From Mesorhizobium sp. INR15 (GTDB lineage: Bacteria; Pseudomonadota; Alphaproteobacteria; Rhizobiales; Rhizobiaceae): a stretch of DNA of 64,000 nucleotides. The translations under genes and the position numbers were made by a program. Each line of letters begins with the position of its first letter. Within the stretch, counting starts at the first letter, position 1. Below the pieces are notes generated by a model that made no database searches, was not told the origin of the DNA, and saw only the letters and a program-made list of their open reading frames with translations. Below are positions 1 through 8,969 of the stretch, piece by piece. The stretch spans positions 124,001-188,000 of the forward strand of contig NZ_CP045496.1 in assembly GCF_015500075.1 (NCBI RefSeq), read 5' to 3'.

Positions 1-520
1 GTCCATTACCATCACGCCCGAGCGGCTGAAGTCGCAGTCGTTCACCCAGCCCTATTATGATTCCGATATGGGCATCGCGACCAAGACCGACAGCGCGATC
101 AAGGCCGAGGCCGACCTCAAGGGCAAGATCGTGGGCGTGCTGTCCGGCTCGACCGGCGAGACCTGGGTCAAGGCGCATCAGGAAGCCGACGGCTTCAGCG
201 ATGTGAAGGGCTATGACACGCAGCAGAACCTGTTGCTCGACCTCAGCGCCGGCCGCGTTGATGCCGCCGTCAGCGACATTCCGGGCATGCAATACGCCTT
301 CACCAAGATGAAGGACCTGGTCGTCAAGGAACGCATCAAGACCGGCGAACAGTACGGGCTGATGCTGACCAAGGACCATCCGCTGCTCGGCAAGCTGAAC
401 GACGCGCTGACCGCGATGAAGAAGGACGGCACGCTGGCTGGTATCCACAAGAAGTGGTTCGGCAGCGATGCTCCAGCCGATTCTTCGACCGTCAAGGAAA
501 TGCCGCTGCCAAAGGCCTGA
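1..520 (+). CDS. Polar amino acid ABC transporter substrate-binding protein (C-terminal part)
   Basis: This is the C-terminal part of a periplasmic solute-binding protein of the family 3 (HisJ/GlnH-like) type. The gene enters from the left edge, reading in frame from base 2, so the signal peptide and first lobe are not visible. The visible part begins with a SITITPER / FTQPYYDSDMG stretch typical of the first hinge. It continues through the second lobe (KGKIVGVLSGSTGE, then a DAAVSDIPG segment) and ends with the final helix that has the GIHKKWFG motif of this family. The permease gene follows after about 210 bases, separated by a strong hairpin. The bound amino acid cannot be told from the sequence. 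The nearby class V aminotransferase makes a sulfur or small amino acid possible, but that is inference. Confidence 0.9.
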   Translation, partial: SITITPERLKSQSFTQPYYDSDMGIATKTDSAIKAEADLKGKIVGVLSGSTGETWVKAHQEADGFSDVKGYDTQQNLLLDLSAGRVDAAVSDIPGMQYAFTKMKDLVVKERIKTGEQYGLMLTKDHPLLGKLNDALTAMKKDGTLAGIHKKWFGSDAPADSSTVKEMPLPKA

Positions 521-540
521 CCGGCAACCATTGAAAACGG

Positions 541-569
541 GACGTGCCGGCTCAAAAGGCCGGCACGTC
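541..569 (+). terminator. Intergenic hairpin between binding protein and permease genes
   Basis: A perfect 11-bp stem (GACGTGCCGGC at 541-551 with its complement at 559-569) closes a 7-base loop, 20 bases after the binding-protein stop. Only a short, interrupted T run follows, so it is a partial terminator or an mRNA-stabilising element rather than a clean stop. Such structures are known to leave more binding-protein message than permease message. A near-direct repeat of GAATTCGGTGC lies just downstream (about 600-628) with no assigned role. Confidence 0.55.
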
Positions 570-731
570 TGGTTTCATGCATCACCTTCGCCTGGGCCGG
601 AATTCGGTGCGCAAGCCGAATTCGGTGCCCCGGCATCCATATTCTGACGCAGTTCCGGACGGAAAACCGCTTCACAGTTTCCTGGAATTGCTTTCGCGTC
701 ACGCGACGCCAACCGTTTCGGGAACACTCCC

Positions 732-1406
732 ATGTCGCTGCTGGACACTTTCTTCAACGCCGATGTCATCATGTCCAGCCTGCCGGCCTTGCTGCGCGGC
801 TTCCTGAATACATTGCTGCTTGGACTGCTCAGCATCGGCATTGGTATTCCTATCGGCCTGGGGATCAGCCTGTTGCGGCTCTATGCGCCGAAGCCGCTGC
901 GGTGGCTCGCTATCGGCTACACCGATATCTTCCGCGCCCTGCCGGTGCTGGTGGTGCTGATCCTGATCTACTACGCGCTGCCGTTTCTCGGCATACGGCT
1001 GTCGTCCTGGGCGTCCGCGGTGACGGCGTTCGCCATCATCATGTCGGCCTATTCAGCGGAAGTGTTCCGTTCCGGCATCGAGAGCATTCCGCGCGGTCAG
1101 TTCGAGGCATCGCAGGCGCTCGGCCTGCCCTTCCTGCTCACCTTGCGCAAGGTGGTGCTGCCGCAGGCTGTCCGCGTGGTCATTCCGCCGATGACCAGCA
1201 ACTGCGTCTCGATGTTCAAGGACACATCGCTTGCTTCCACAGTCGCGCTGCCGGAGCTCTTGAAGGAAGCGACCAACGCGCAGTCGCTCTACGCCAACCC
1301 GTCGCCGCTGATCGGCGCGGCGCTGGTCTATCTCATCTTCCTCTGGCCGATGGTCCGCCTCGTCAGCATGCTTGAACACCGCTTCAAAGACGAAAAGACC
1401 CGCTGA
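732..1406 (+). CDS. Amino acid ABC transporter permease, HisM/GlnP family
   Basis: This 224-residue inner-membrane permease belongs to a polar amino acid importer. It has an N-terminal hydrophobic segment from about residue 20, further membrane spans, and the EAA loop (EASQALGLPF...LPQAVRVVIPP, about residues 130-155) that contacts the ATPase. The length fits the HisM/HisQ family. It follows the binding-protein gene and precedes the aminotransferase by 40 bases, so the three genes probably share one transcript. No second permease or ATPase gene lies downstream. The ATPase must lie upstream of the window or elsewhere, and the permease may act as a homodimer. Confidence 0.92.
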   Translation: MSLLDTFFNADVIMSSLPALLRGFLNTLLLGLLSIGIGIPIGLGISLLRLYAPKPLRWLAIGYTDIFRALPVLVVLILIYYALPFLGIRLSSWASAVTAFAIIMSAYSAEVFRSGIESIPRGQFEASQALGLPFLLTLRKVVLPQAVRVVIPPMTSNCVSMFKDTSLASTVALPELLKEATNAQSLYANPSPLIGAALVYLIFLWPMVRLVSMLEHRFKDEKTR

Positions 1407-1446
1407 CCACCGCACCATCCGCAAAGCACTTCCCAGGAGACGTCCC

Positions 1447-2712
1447 TTGAGCACATCCCATAGCGCCGCCGGCGGCTTCCCCGTCGAGACCATTCGCGCC
1501 ATGTTTCCGGCCCTGCAGAAGGCGGGCGATTTCATTTTCATGGACAACGCGGCCGGCGCGCAGATCCCGCAAAGCGTGCTCGACGCGGTGACCAACCACC
1601 TGGTTTCGCACAATGTGCAGCGCGGTGGCCGCTATGGCCGCAGTGTCGCCGTCGACCAGTCGGTTGCCGACGCGCGGACAAGTGTGGCGCTACTGGTCAA
1701 TGCCTACAGTCCGGCGGAAATCTGCTTCGGCATGAACGCCACCTCGTTCATCCGCCTGGTCAGCCTCGGCATCGGCCAGATGCTGGGGGAACGCGACGAG
1801 ATCGTCATCACCGACATGGACCATGACGCCAACATCGCGACATGGCTGGCGCTGGAAGGCGCCGGCGCCAAGTTCAAATGGTGGCGCATGCGCGAGGACG
1901 GCAACCTGCATGTCGATGACCTCAAGCCGCTGGTTTCCGATCGCACCCGGCTCGTCGCCTGCACGGTGACGGCGCATTCGATCGGCTCGATCGTCGATGT
2001 CGCCGCCGTGGCCAGGATCGCGCACGCGGCCGGCGCGGAGGTGTTTCTCGACTGCGTGCATTACGGGCCGCATGGGCTCATCGACGTACAGGCCTGGGAC
2101 TGCGACTATCTGGTCTGCTCGGGCTACAAGAATTTCTCGCCGCATATGGGCTTCCTGTGGGGCCGTTTCGAAACGCTGAAGCGGCTGCCGACCTTCCGCG
2201 AGGATTTCATTCCGGACGAGCCGCCCCACAAGGTCGAGGCCGGCACGTTTATCTATGAGAATGTCTCCGGCATGGATGCCGCCGTGCATTATCTGGAGCT
2301 GATCGGCCGCAATCTTGCGCCGTCCAACAACCGCTCGCGCCGCGACAATATCGTCGCCGGCATGGGTGCCATCCGCGACTACGAGATCGTGCTGGCGCGT
2401 GAGATGCTCGGCGTGCTGAAGGATTGCGGCGCGACGATCTACGGAGTTGCCGACGAGGCCCGCATCAACGAGCGCGTGCCGACCTTCTGCTTCAATATCG
2501 GCAAGCTTTCACCGCAACGGATCGTCGAGGAGATGTCCGAGATGCAGATCGGCATTCGCGACGGCCACATGTATGCACCACGGCTGATGAAGCGGCTGAA
2601 CCTGTCGATGGACAGCGGCGCCATCCGCGCCTCGCTGGTCCACTACAACACCGTCGAGGAAGTCCATAAATTCGGCGAGGCGCTGCGCGCCATCATAGCC
2701 AGGTTGTCCTGA
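1447..2712 (+). CDS. Class V aminotransferase, cysteine desulfurase-like (VC1184 type)
   Basis: This 421-residue PLP-dependent enzyme of fold type I resembles the cysteine-desulfurase-like subfamily named after Vibrio VC1184. The PLP lysine is K228 in SGYKNFSPHMGF. The conserved TDMDHDAN segment and the FLDCVHYGPHG segment, whose aspartate would contact the pyridine nitrogen, are both present. I chose the TTG start at 1447 because AGGAGA sits 6 bases before it and the protein then begins STSHSAAGGF. The longer frame opening at 1372 would overlap the permease. Family members are not proven desulfurases; decarboxylation, lyase or transamination chemistry is possible. Its place behind an amino acid importer suggests catabolism of the imported compound. 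Confidence 0.85.
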   Translation: MSTSHSAAGGFPVETIRAMFPALQKAGDFIFMDNAAGAQIPQSVLDAVTNHLVSHNVQRGGRYGRSVAVDQSVADARTSVALLVNAYSPAEICFGMNATSFIRLVSLGIGQMLGERDEIVITDMDHDANIATWLALEGAGAKFKWWRMREDGNLHVDDLKPLVSDRTRLVACTVTAHSIGSIVDVAAVARIAHAAGAEVFLDCVHYGPHGLIDVQAWDCDYLVCSGYKNFSPHMGFLWGRFETLKRLPTFREDFIPDEPPHKVEAGTFIYENVSGMDAAVHYLELIGRNLAPSNNRSRRDNIVAGMGAIRDYEIVLAREMLGVLKDCGATIYGVADEARINERVPTFCFNIGKLSPQRIVEEMSEMQIGIRDGHMYAPRLMKRLNLSMDSGAIRASLVHYNTVEEVHKFGEALRAIIARLS

Positions 2713-2743
2713 GAGACGCCTCGATTGGCAAGAGGAGGTATCC

Positions 2744-3219
2744 ATGACCGGCCCTGTCGATATCGATGATGCGAGCGTCGACCGCGAGGCAACGCTGGTT
2801 GTCACCAGTGAGCCCACGCCTGAAGACATCATCGCGCTTGAGGACCACCTGCATGACTTCAACGTCGTCGCCACCGGCGCCGATGATGGCCACTACCTGT
2901 CGATATTCCTGAACGCGATGACGGCACGATCTATGCCGGTCTGCATGGCCATAGCTGGGCTGGTGTGTGCGAGATCAAGACGCTGTGGATCGCCGACAGC
3001 GAGCGCGGCAAAGGCCTTGGCTCACGCCTCCTCGACGCCGCCGAACAGGAGGCGCGTCGGCGCGGTTGTCACGTCATCCACCTCGCGTCCTTCACCTTTC
3101 AGGCGCCGGACTTCTACGAGAAACACGGTTTTGAGCGGCTCGCCCAATTCGAGGACTTTCCGCGCGGACATGCCAATGTCCTGCTGATGAAGATATTGAC
3201 GCCCGGCGAGCCAGTCTGA
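2744..3219 (+). pseudogene. GNAT family N-acetyltransferase, frameshifted
   Basis: Two overlapping frames together make one GNAT acetyltransferase of about 158 residues. The first frame starts at ATG 2744 behind a good AGAGGAGG site and reads MTGPVDIDD...HYLSIFL. The second supplies ERDDGTIYAGLHGHSWAGVCEIKTLWI and the acetyl-CoA loop RGKGLGSRLL, ending at 3219. The join lies near 2909-2912 and needs a shift of -1, as if one base had been lost. There is no slippery heptamer there, so programmed frameshifting is unlikely. It is either a recent inactivating deletion or a sequencing error. The C-terminal half keeps all usual GNAT motifs, which argues for a very recent event. The substrate is unknown. 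Confidence 0.8.
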
Positions 3220-3251
3220 CCCAGCCCTACCGCAATATCCCCTGCCCGAAA

Positions 3252-4078
<827 letters not shown>

Positions 4079-4082
<4 letters not shown>

Positions 4083-4942
4083 GAGGCGGCTCCCACGGCG
4101 GTGGGCGCCGGCTCGAACAGCATGTCGGAGACAGTCGGCAGCCGGTCGCCAACGGCGTTCTCCGGCAAGGCCGACAGCAATGCGCGCGTGTAATTGCTCT
4201 TCGGCGATTCAAACAGCGACAGCACGTCGGCCTCTTCCATCTTGCGGCCCTTGTACTGGACGATGACGCGATCGGCGGTCTCGGCCACCACGCCCATATT
4301 GTGGGTGATCATGATCAGGCCCATGCCGTATTTGGCTTGGAGCGACACCAGCAAATCGAGGATCTGCTTCTGGATGGTGACGTCGAGCGCGGTGGTCGGC
4401 TCGTCGGCGATCAGCAGCTTCGGATTGCAGGCGATGGCGATGGCGATCATGACGCGCTGGCACTGACCGCCGGACATCTGGTGCGGGAAGGAGTTCAACC
4501 GCTCTTCCGGATCGGCAATGCCGACCAGCTTCATCAGTTCGATGGCGCGGGCCCGGCGCTGGCCACGGTCCATGCCCATGTGGAAACGCAGCACTTCCTC
4601 GATCTGGAAGCCGACCGTGAAGCACGGATTGAGGCTGGCGATCGGCTCCTGGAAAATCATCGAGATGTCCTTGCCGACGATCTTGCGCCGCTCGGACGGG
4701 CTGAGCTTCAACAGATCAACGCCATCGAAAGCCATGCGGTCGGCCTTGACGGTCGCCGTGTTGGGCAACAGCCCCATCACGGCCAGCATCGATACCGATT
4801 TGCCGGAGCCGGACTCGCCGACGATCGCCAGCACTTCGCGCGGTTCGACAGACAGATCGATGCCTTGCACGGCCATGAACGGGCCGGCAGCAGTGTCGAA
4901 GGAAACCGTGAGGTTCTTGATCTCGAGCAGAGGCATGCTCAC
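4079..4942 (-). CDS. dppD: Dipeptide/oligopeptide ABC transporter ATP-binding protein
   Basis: This 287-residue ATPase pairs with DppF under the DppBC membrane channel. It shows Walker A GESGSGKS (about residue 41), the Q-loop FQEPIASLNP that marks the DppD/OppD subfamily, the signature MSGGQCQRVMIAIAIA and Walker B LLIADEPTTALD. The signature has cysteine where arginine or glutamine is common (GGQCQR), a conservative family variant. It overlaps dppC upstream and dppF downstream by 4 bases each. The C-terminal region carries the usual extension but no clear four-cysteine iron-sulfur motif. Confidence 0.92.
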
Positions 4943-5862
4943 GACCTCTTAAGTTTGGGGTCGAGCGCATCGCGCAAGCCGTCGCCGATCAGGTTGATGG
5001 CGAAGACGGTGATCAGGATCGCGAGGCCAGGGAATGTCACCACCCACCAGGCGCGCAGGATGAACTCGCGCGCTTCGGCCAGCATGGTGCCCCATTCGGG
5101 CGTCGGCGGCTGCGCACCCATGCCGAGGAAGCCAAGTGCGGCGGCTTCGAGAATGGCATTGGAGAAGGACAGCGTCGCCTGCACGATCAACGGTGCGATG
5201 CAGTTGGGCAGGATCGTCACCAGCATCAGCCTGATATGGCTGGCGCCGGCGACCTTGGCCGAGATAACGTATTCGCGGTTCTTCTCCGCCATCACGGCGG
5301 CACGCGTGAGCCGGGCGAAATGCGGCTGCAGCACGAAGGCGATGGCGATCATGGCGTTGACGAGGCCCGGCCCGAGAACCGCGACCAGCACAAGTGCAAG
5401 CAGCAGCGACGGGAAGGCCAGGATGATGTCCATGATGCGCATGATCAGCGTGTCGACCCAGCCACGGCAGTAGCCGGCGAGCAGGCCGAGAATAACGCCT
5501 GACACCAGCGCCGTGGTGACCACGACAAAACCGATGGCGAGCGAGAAGCGCGAGCCATAGATCAGGCGTGAAAGCATGTCGCGACCGACGGCATCGGTGC
5601 CGAGCAGGAACTGACTGTTGCCGCCTTCCTGCCAGGCCGGCGGCGTCAGGAAGAAATCGCGGAACTGATCGTCCGCCGAATGCGGCGCCAGCAGCGGCGC
5701 GAAAATGGCGATCAGGATCAGCAGCATAAAGACAAAGAGCCCGATCACCGCGCCCTTGTTGATGGAGAAGTAGTGCCAGAACTCCGCGAACATCTGCAGC
5801 CGGGCATCCTGCTGCTTGACGACGGTGGCGGCTTCGATCGTGGCTGGGCCTTCGTTTGTCAT
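4939..5862 (-). CDS. dppC: Dipeptide ABC transporter permease DppC
   Basis: This 307-residue permease of the importer has the OppC-type N-terminal domain (INKGAVIGLFVFMLLILIA), then LGTDAVGRDMLSRLIYGSR, and a C-terminal permease domain with an EAA-like loop (SAKVAGASHIRLMLVTILPN). It ends RDALDPKLKRS, typical for DppC. I chose the ATG at 5862 (MTNEGPAT), one base after the dppB stop. A start at 5898 would add twelve residues and overlap dppB by 35 bases. Neither has a strong ribosome site, so coupling to dppB is likely. It overlaps dppD by 4 bases. Confidence 0.9.
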   Translation of the reverse strand: MTNEGPATIEAATVVKQQDARLQMFAEFWHYFSINKGAVIGLFVFMLLILIAIFAPLLAPHSADDQFRDFFLTPPAWQEGGNSQFLLGTDAVGRDMLSRLIYGSRFSLAIGFVVVTTALVSGVILGLLAGYCRGWVDTLIMRIMDIILAFPSLLLALVLVAVLGPGLVNAMIAIAFVLQPHFARLTRAAVMAEKNREYVISAKVAGASHIRLMLVTILPNCIAPLIVQATLSFSNAILEAAALGFLGMGAQPPTPEWGTMLAEAREFILRAWWVVTFPGLAILITVFAINLIGDGLRDALDPKLKRS

Positions 5863-5863
5863 G

Positions 5864-6871
5864 TCAGTTGGCCCGTATACGCGGATTGATGACGGCATAA
5901 AGCACGTCGACGATCAGGTTCACCGACATGACGATCAGCGCGATCAGCAGCAGCCCGCCTTGCACGGTGAAATAGTCGCGCTTGGAAATGGCGTCGATCA
6001 TCCACTTGCCGATGCCGGGCCAGGAGAAAATGCTCTCGGTCAGGATGGCGCCCGTCAACAGCGTGCCGACCTGCAGGCCGATGGTGGTGACGACCGGGAT
6101 CAGCGCGTTGCGGAAGGCATGCAGGCCGATGACGCGGCGCGGCGCCAGGCCCTTGGCACGGGCGGTGCGCACGTAGTCCTCCCCAAGCACCTCAAGCATG
6201 GCCGAGCGCGTCTGCCTGGCAATGACGGCGAGTGGGATGGTGCCGAGCACAATGGTCGGAAGAATGAGATGCGACAGCGCCGAACGGAAAGCGCCCTTCT
6301 GCCCCGAGATCAGGGAATCGATGGTCATGAAGCCGGTGACTGGTTTGAAGAAATAGAGCAGGTCGATGCGGCCGGAGACCGGCGTCCAGTGCAGCGTGCC
6401 GGAGAACACGATGATCAGCAGCAGTCCCCACCAGAAGATCGGCATCGAATAGCCCGCTAATGCGGTGCCCATGGTCAGCTGATCGAACCAGGAACCGCGG
6501 CGGATGGCGGCGAAGATGCCGGCGGCGACACCCAGGATGACCGCGAATATCATGGCGAAGATGGCGAGTTCGACCGTTGCCGGGAAGCGGATAAGGAAGT
6601 CCCTGAGCACCGGCGTCTTGGTGGAGAAGGACGTGCCGAAATCGCCGCCAAGGATGTTGGTCAGATAGGTCAGATATTGTTGCCAGATCGGCAGGTCAAA
6701 GCCGAACTGGTGCATCAGCGCCGTGTGACGTTCAGGCGACAGGCCGCGTTCGCCCGCGAGCACCAGCACGGGATCACCGGGCAGGATGCGCACGAAGCCA
6801 AAGGCGAGGATGGTTATCCCGATAAAGGTCGGGATGATGAGGGCGAGCTTGCCGAGGATATAACGCAGCAT
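5864..6871 (-). CDS. dppB: Dipeptide ABC transporter permease DppB
   Basis: This 335-residue permease starts MLRYILGKLALIIPTFIGIT, the first membrane span characteristic of the DppB/OppB family. It carries the RILPGDP and FDLPIWQQY segments and an EAA loop (TARAKGLAPRRVIGLHAFRNALIPV). Further membrane spans follow, and it ends DVLYAVINPRIRAN, the standard C-terminus. It lies 51 bases after dppA, and a strong hairpin fills that gap. The length is normal. With DppC it forms the channel for short peptides; the substrate range depends on DppA. Confidence 0.93.
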   Translation of the reverse strand: MLRYILGKLALIIPTFIGITILAFGFVRILPGDPVLVLAGERGLSPERHTALMHQFGFDLPIWQQYLTYLTNILGGDFGTSFSTKTPVLRDFLIRFPATVELAIFAMIFAVILGVAAGIFAAIRRGSWFDQLTMGTALAGYSMPIFWWGLLLIIVFSGTLHWTPVSGRIDLLYFFKPVTGFMTIDSLISGQKGAFRSALSHLILPTIVLGTIPLAVIARQTRSAMLEVLGEDYVRTARAKGLAPRRVIGLHAFRNALIPVVTTIGLQVGTLLTGAILTESIFSWPGIGKWMIDAISKRDYFTVQGGLLLIALIVMSVNLIVDVLYAVINPRIRAN

Positions 6872-6882
6872 GGCGGGCGAGT

Positions 6883-6910
6883 GGGGGCAGCGCCAGAAGG
6901 CGCCACCCCC
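6883..6910 (-). terminator. Hairpin between dppA and dppB
   Basis: The 51-base gap between dppA and dppB holds a hairpin. Five G bases (6883-6887) pair with five C bases (6906-6910), and GCGCC pairs with GGCGC around an AGAA tetraloop; a symmetric CA/CA internal loop separates the two helices. No T run follows on the minus strand. It probably protects the upstream dppA message or weakens read-through into the channel genes. Confidence 0.5.
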
Positions 6911-6922
6911 GTTTCGCGAACC

Positions 6923-8515
6923 TTATTCGGCGATATCGACGCCGTCGAAGCGATGGATACCGAGCGGATCCATCGCAAAGCCGGAGACGGTCTTCTGCAT
7001 CGGCATGAACACCTTGGAGTGAGCGAGCGTCGCCCAGGGTGCCTGTTCCTTGAAGATGACCTGTGCCTGTTCATAGAGCTTGGTGCGCTCGGCCTGATCG
7101 GAAACCGTCTTGGCCTTGTTGATGAGCGCATCGAAGTCCTTGTTGCACCATTCCGCACGGTTGTTCGAACCGACGGAAGCGCAGCTCAGGAGCACGCCGA
7201 GGAAGTTGTCCGGATCACCATTGTCGCCGGTCCAGCCGACGATAACGGCGCCGTCGTGGTCGACGGCGGAAGCGCGCTTGAGGTATTCACCCCAATCGTA
7301 GCTGACGATCTCGACCGTCACGCCGACCTTGGCGAAATCCGCCTGGATCAGCTCGGCGGTGCGGCGCGCGTTCGGCATATAAGGACGCGACACGGGCATG
7401 GCCCAGACGTTCATCTTCAGGTCCTTGACGCCGGCTTCCGCAAGCAGCTTCTTGGCTGCATCCGGATCGTACGGATCGTCCTTAACTGCCTTGTTGTAGG
7501 ACCACATCGTCGGCGGGATCGGGTTGACCGCGACCTGGCCGGCGCCCTGGAACACGGCGTCGATAATGGCCTTCTTGTTGATGGCCATGTTGAGCGCCTT
7601 GCGGACGCGGACGTCATCGAACGGCTTCTGCTGGGTGTTGTACATCAGCGCGCCGACGTTGAGGCCTTCCTGCTCTTCGACCTTCAGGTTCGCATCAGCC
7701 TGCAGACCTTTGATGTCTGCCGGTGCCGGATACGACATGATGTTGCATTCGCCGGCCTTCAGCTTCTGCGCGCGGACCGCCGGATCGGTGGTGATGGCGA
7801 AAACCAGATCGTCGATCTTCTGCTTGCCGCCCCAATAGTCGGGGTTGGCCTTGTAGCGGATGGCCGCATCGGTCTGGTAGTCGACGAAGATGAACGGGCC
7901 AGTGCCAATCGGCTTCTGGTTGAACAGTTCAGGCGTCTTGTCGGCCTGCAGCTTGTCGGCATATTCCTTGGAAACGACCGAAGCAAAGTCCATGCCCAGC
8001 GTCGGAATGAAGGTGATCGCCGGATCCTTGAGGGTGAACTTCACCGTCAGGTCATCGACCTTCTCGACCTTGGTGATGTTGTCGCCGAACTGGTCATTGT
8101 AATACTGATAGGCAATGCCTGGAATGTACTGGAACCAGGGACCAGCCTTGTCGACCTGACGCTGGAACGAGAACACCACGTCGTCGGCGTTAAGTTCGCG
8201 GGTCGGGGTGAAATAGTCGGTGGCGGCGAACTTGACGCCCTTGCGCAGCTTGAAGATATATTCCTTGCCGTCGTCGGAAATCGTCCAGCTTTCAGCCAGG
8301 CCCGGCGACACGCTCGTCTTGCCGTGATCGAATTCGACAAGGCGGTTGAAAACGGTACGCGACGACGCGTCGAACGTCTGTCCGGCAGTGTACGGCGCCG
8401 GGTCAAAACCTTCCGGGGACGCTTCCGCGCAATAGACCAGAGTTTTCGCGTTGGCCACGCCGCCCAGGACGCTTGCAGCCAGCAACGCGGCTGCAAAAGT
8501 CAGTTTCTTCTTCAT
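6923..8515 (-). CDS. dppA: Dipeptide ABC transporter substrate-binding protein
   Basis: This 530-residue periplasmic peptide-binding protein belongs to family 5 (DppA/OppA). It starts MKKKLTFAAALLAASVLGGVANA, a clear Sec signal peptide with cleavage expected after ANA. The mature part begins KTLVYCAEASPEGFDPA, which matches E. coli-type DppA. The ATG at 8515 was chosen over the longer frame because AGGGAG lies 7 bases upstream and the signal peptide then sits at the N-terminus. Conserved segments LAESWTISDDGKEYIFKLR and IGTGPF are present. It is first in the operon, as expected for the most abundant component. A role in peptide or delta-aminolevulinate uptake follows from the family but is not shown here. 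Confidence 0.93.
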   Translation of the reverse strand: MKKKLTFAAALLAASVLGGVANAKTLVYCAEASPEGFDPAPYTAGQTFDASSRTVFNRLVEFDHGKTSVSPGLAESWTISDDGKEYIFKLRKGVKFAATDYFTPTRELNADDVVFSFQRQVDKAGPWFQYIPGIAYQYYNDQFGDNITKVEKVDDLTVKFTLKDPAITFIPTLGMDFASVVSKEYADKLQADKTPELFNQKPIGTGPFIFVDYQTDAAIRYKANPDYWGGKQKIDDLVFAITTDPAVRAQKLKAGECNIMSYPAPADIKGLQADANLKVEEQEGLNVGALMYNTQQKPFDDVRVRKALNMAINKKAIIDAVFQGAGQVAVNPIPPTMWSYNKAVKDDPYDPDAAKKLLAEAGVKDLKMNVWAMPVSRPYMPNARRTAELIQADFAKVGVTVEIVSYDWGEYLKRASAVDHDGAVIVGWTGDNGDPDNFLGVLLSCASVGSNNRAEWCNKDFDALINKAKTVSDQAERTKLYEQAQVIFKEQAPWATLAHSKVFMPMQKTVSGFAMDPLGIHRFDGVDIAE

Positions 8516-8969
8516 TGAGCACTCCCTGATGTTCTTCCAAGCCCCTCTATCAGGCTCGCGAAGCGCGCATATAAGCACCGTTTTTCCAGCTTTGGAACTC
8601 CCTGTTTGCCTACCCCACGGGAAGCGGTAAAAAAATCCGCGATTTCGCTAAATGGCAGAAAAAATTAGCACATCTTTCCATTCACGATATTATTAACGAC
8701 CGCATTTTTTTATTGATCTCGGCTGTGGGCGCTACTGGCTGAGCATGGCCCTCGGCCCATCGCCATGATGAACAGATACTGATCGAGCCGCGCCATCAGC
8801 CGAAAGACTTTTGGCGGCAAATCTTTCCGTTGCTGCCGCTGGGGCAGACTTGCACGGCTGCCGATTGTCGCAATACATAGATGCCTACGGGCAGCAGCGG
8901 AGGACGTCTCTGTCATTGGAGACGAACGCGGCACGAGGCAACGAACAAGAACGTTTGAGGGAGGCACAG
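8516..8969. other. Intergenic region between divergent dppA and acyl-CoA ligase genes
   Basis: This 454-base region must hold the promoters for the leftward dpp operon and the rightward ligase gene. A markedly AT-rich block (about 8628-8715, with A7 and T7 runs) lies in its middle, unlike the GC-rich surroundings, and is the likeliest control region. On the minus strand TATATG (around 8568-8573) is a possible -10 element for dppA, but no convincing -35 box goes with it. No credible gene is seen. Open frames on either strand have no ribosome site or family features. Confidence 0.4.

Noticed and set aside
2900..2915. Programmed -1 frameshift in the acetyltransferase gene
   Set aside because: No slippery heptamer and no convincing downstream structure are seen. 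A simple indel or read error is more likely.
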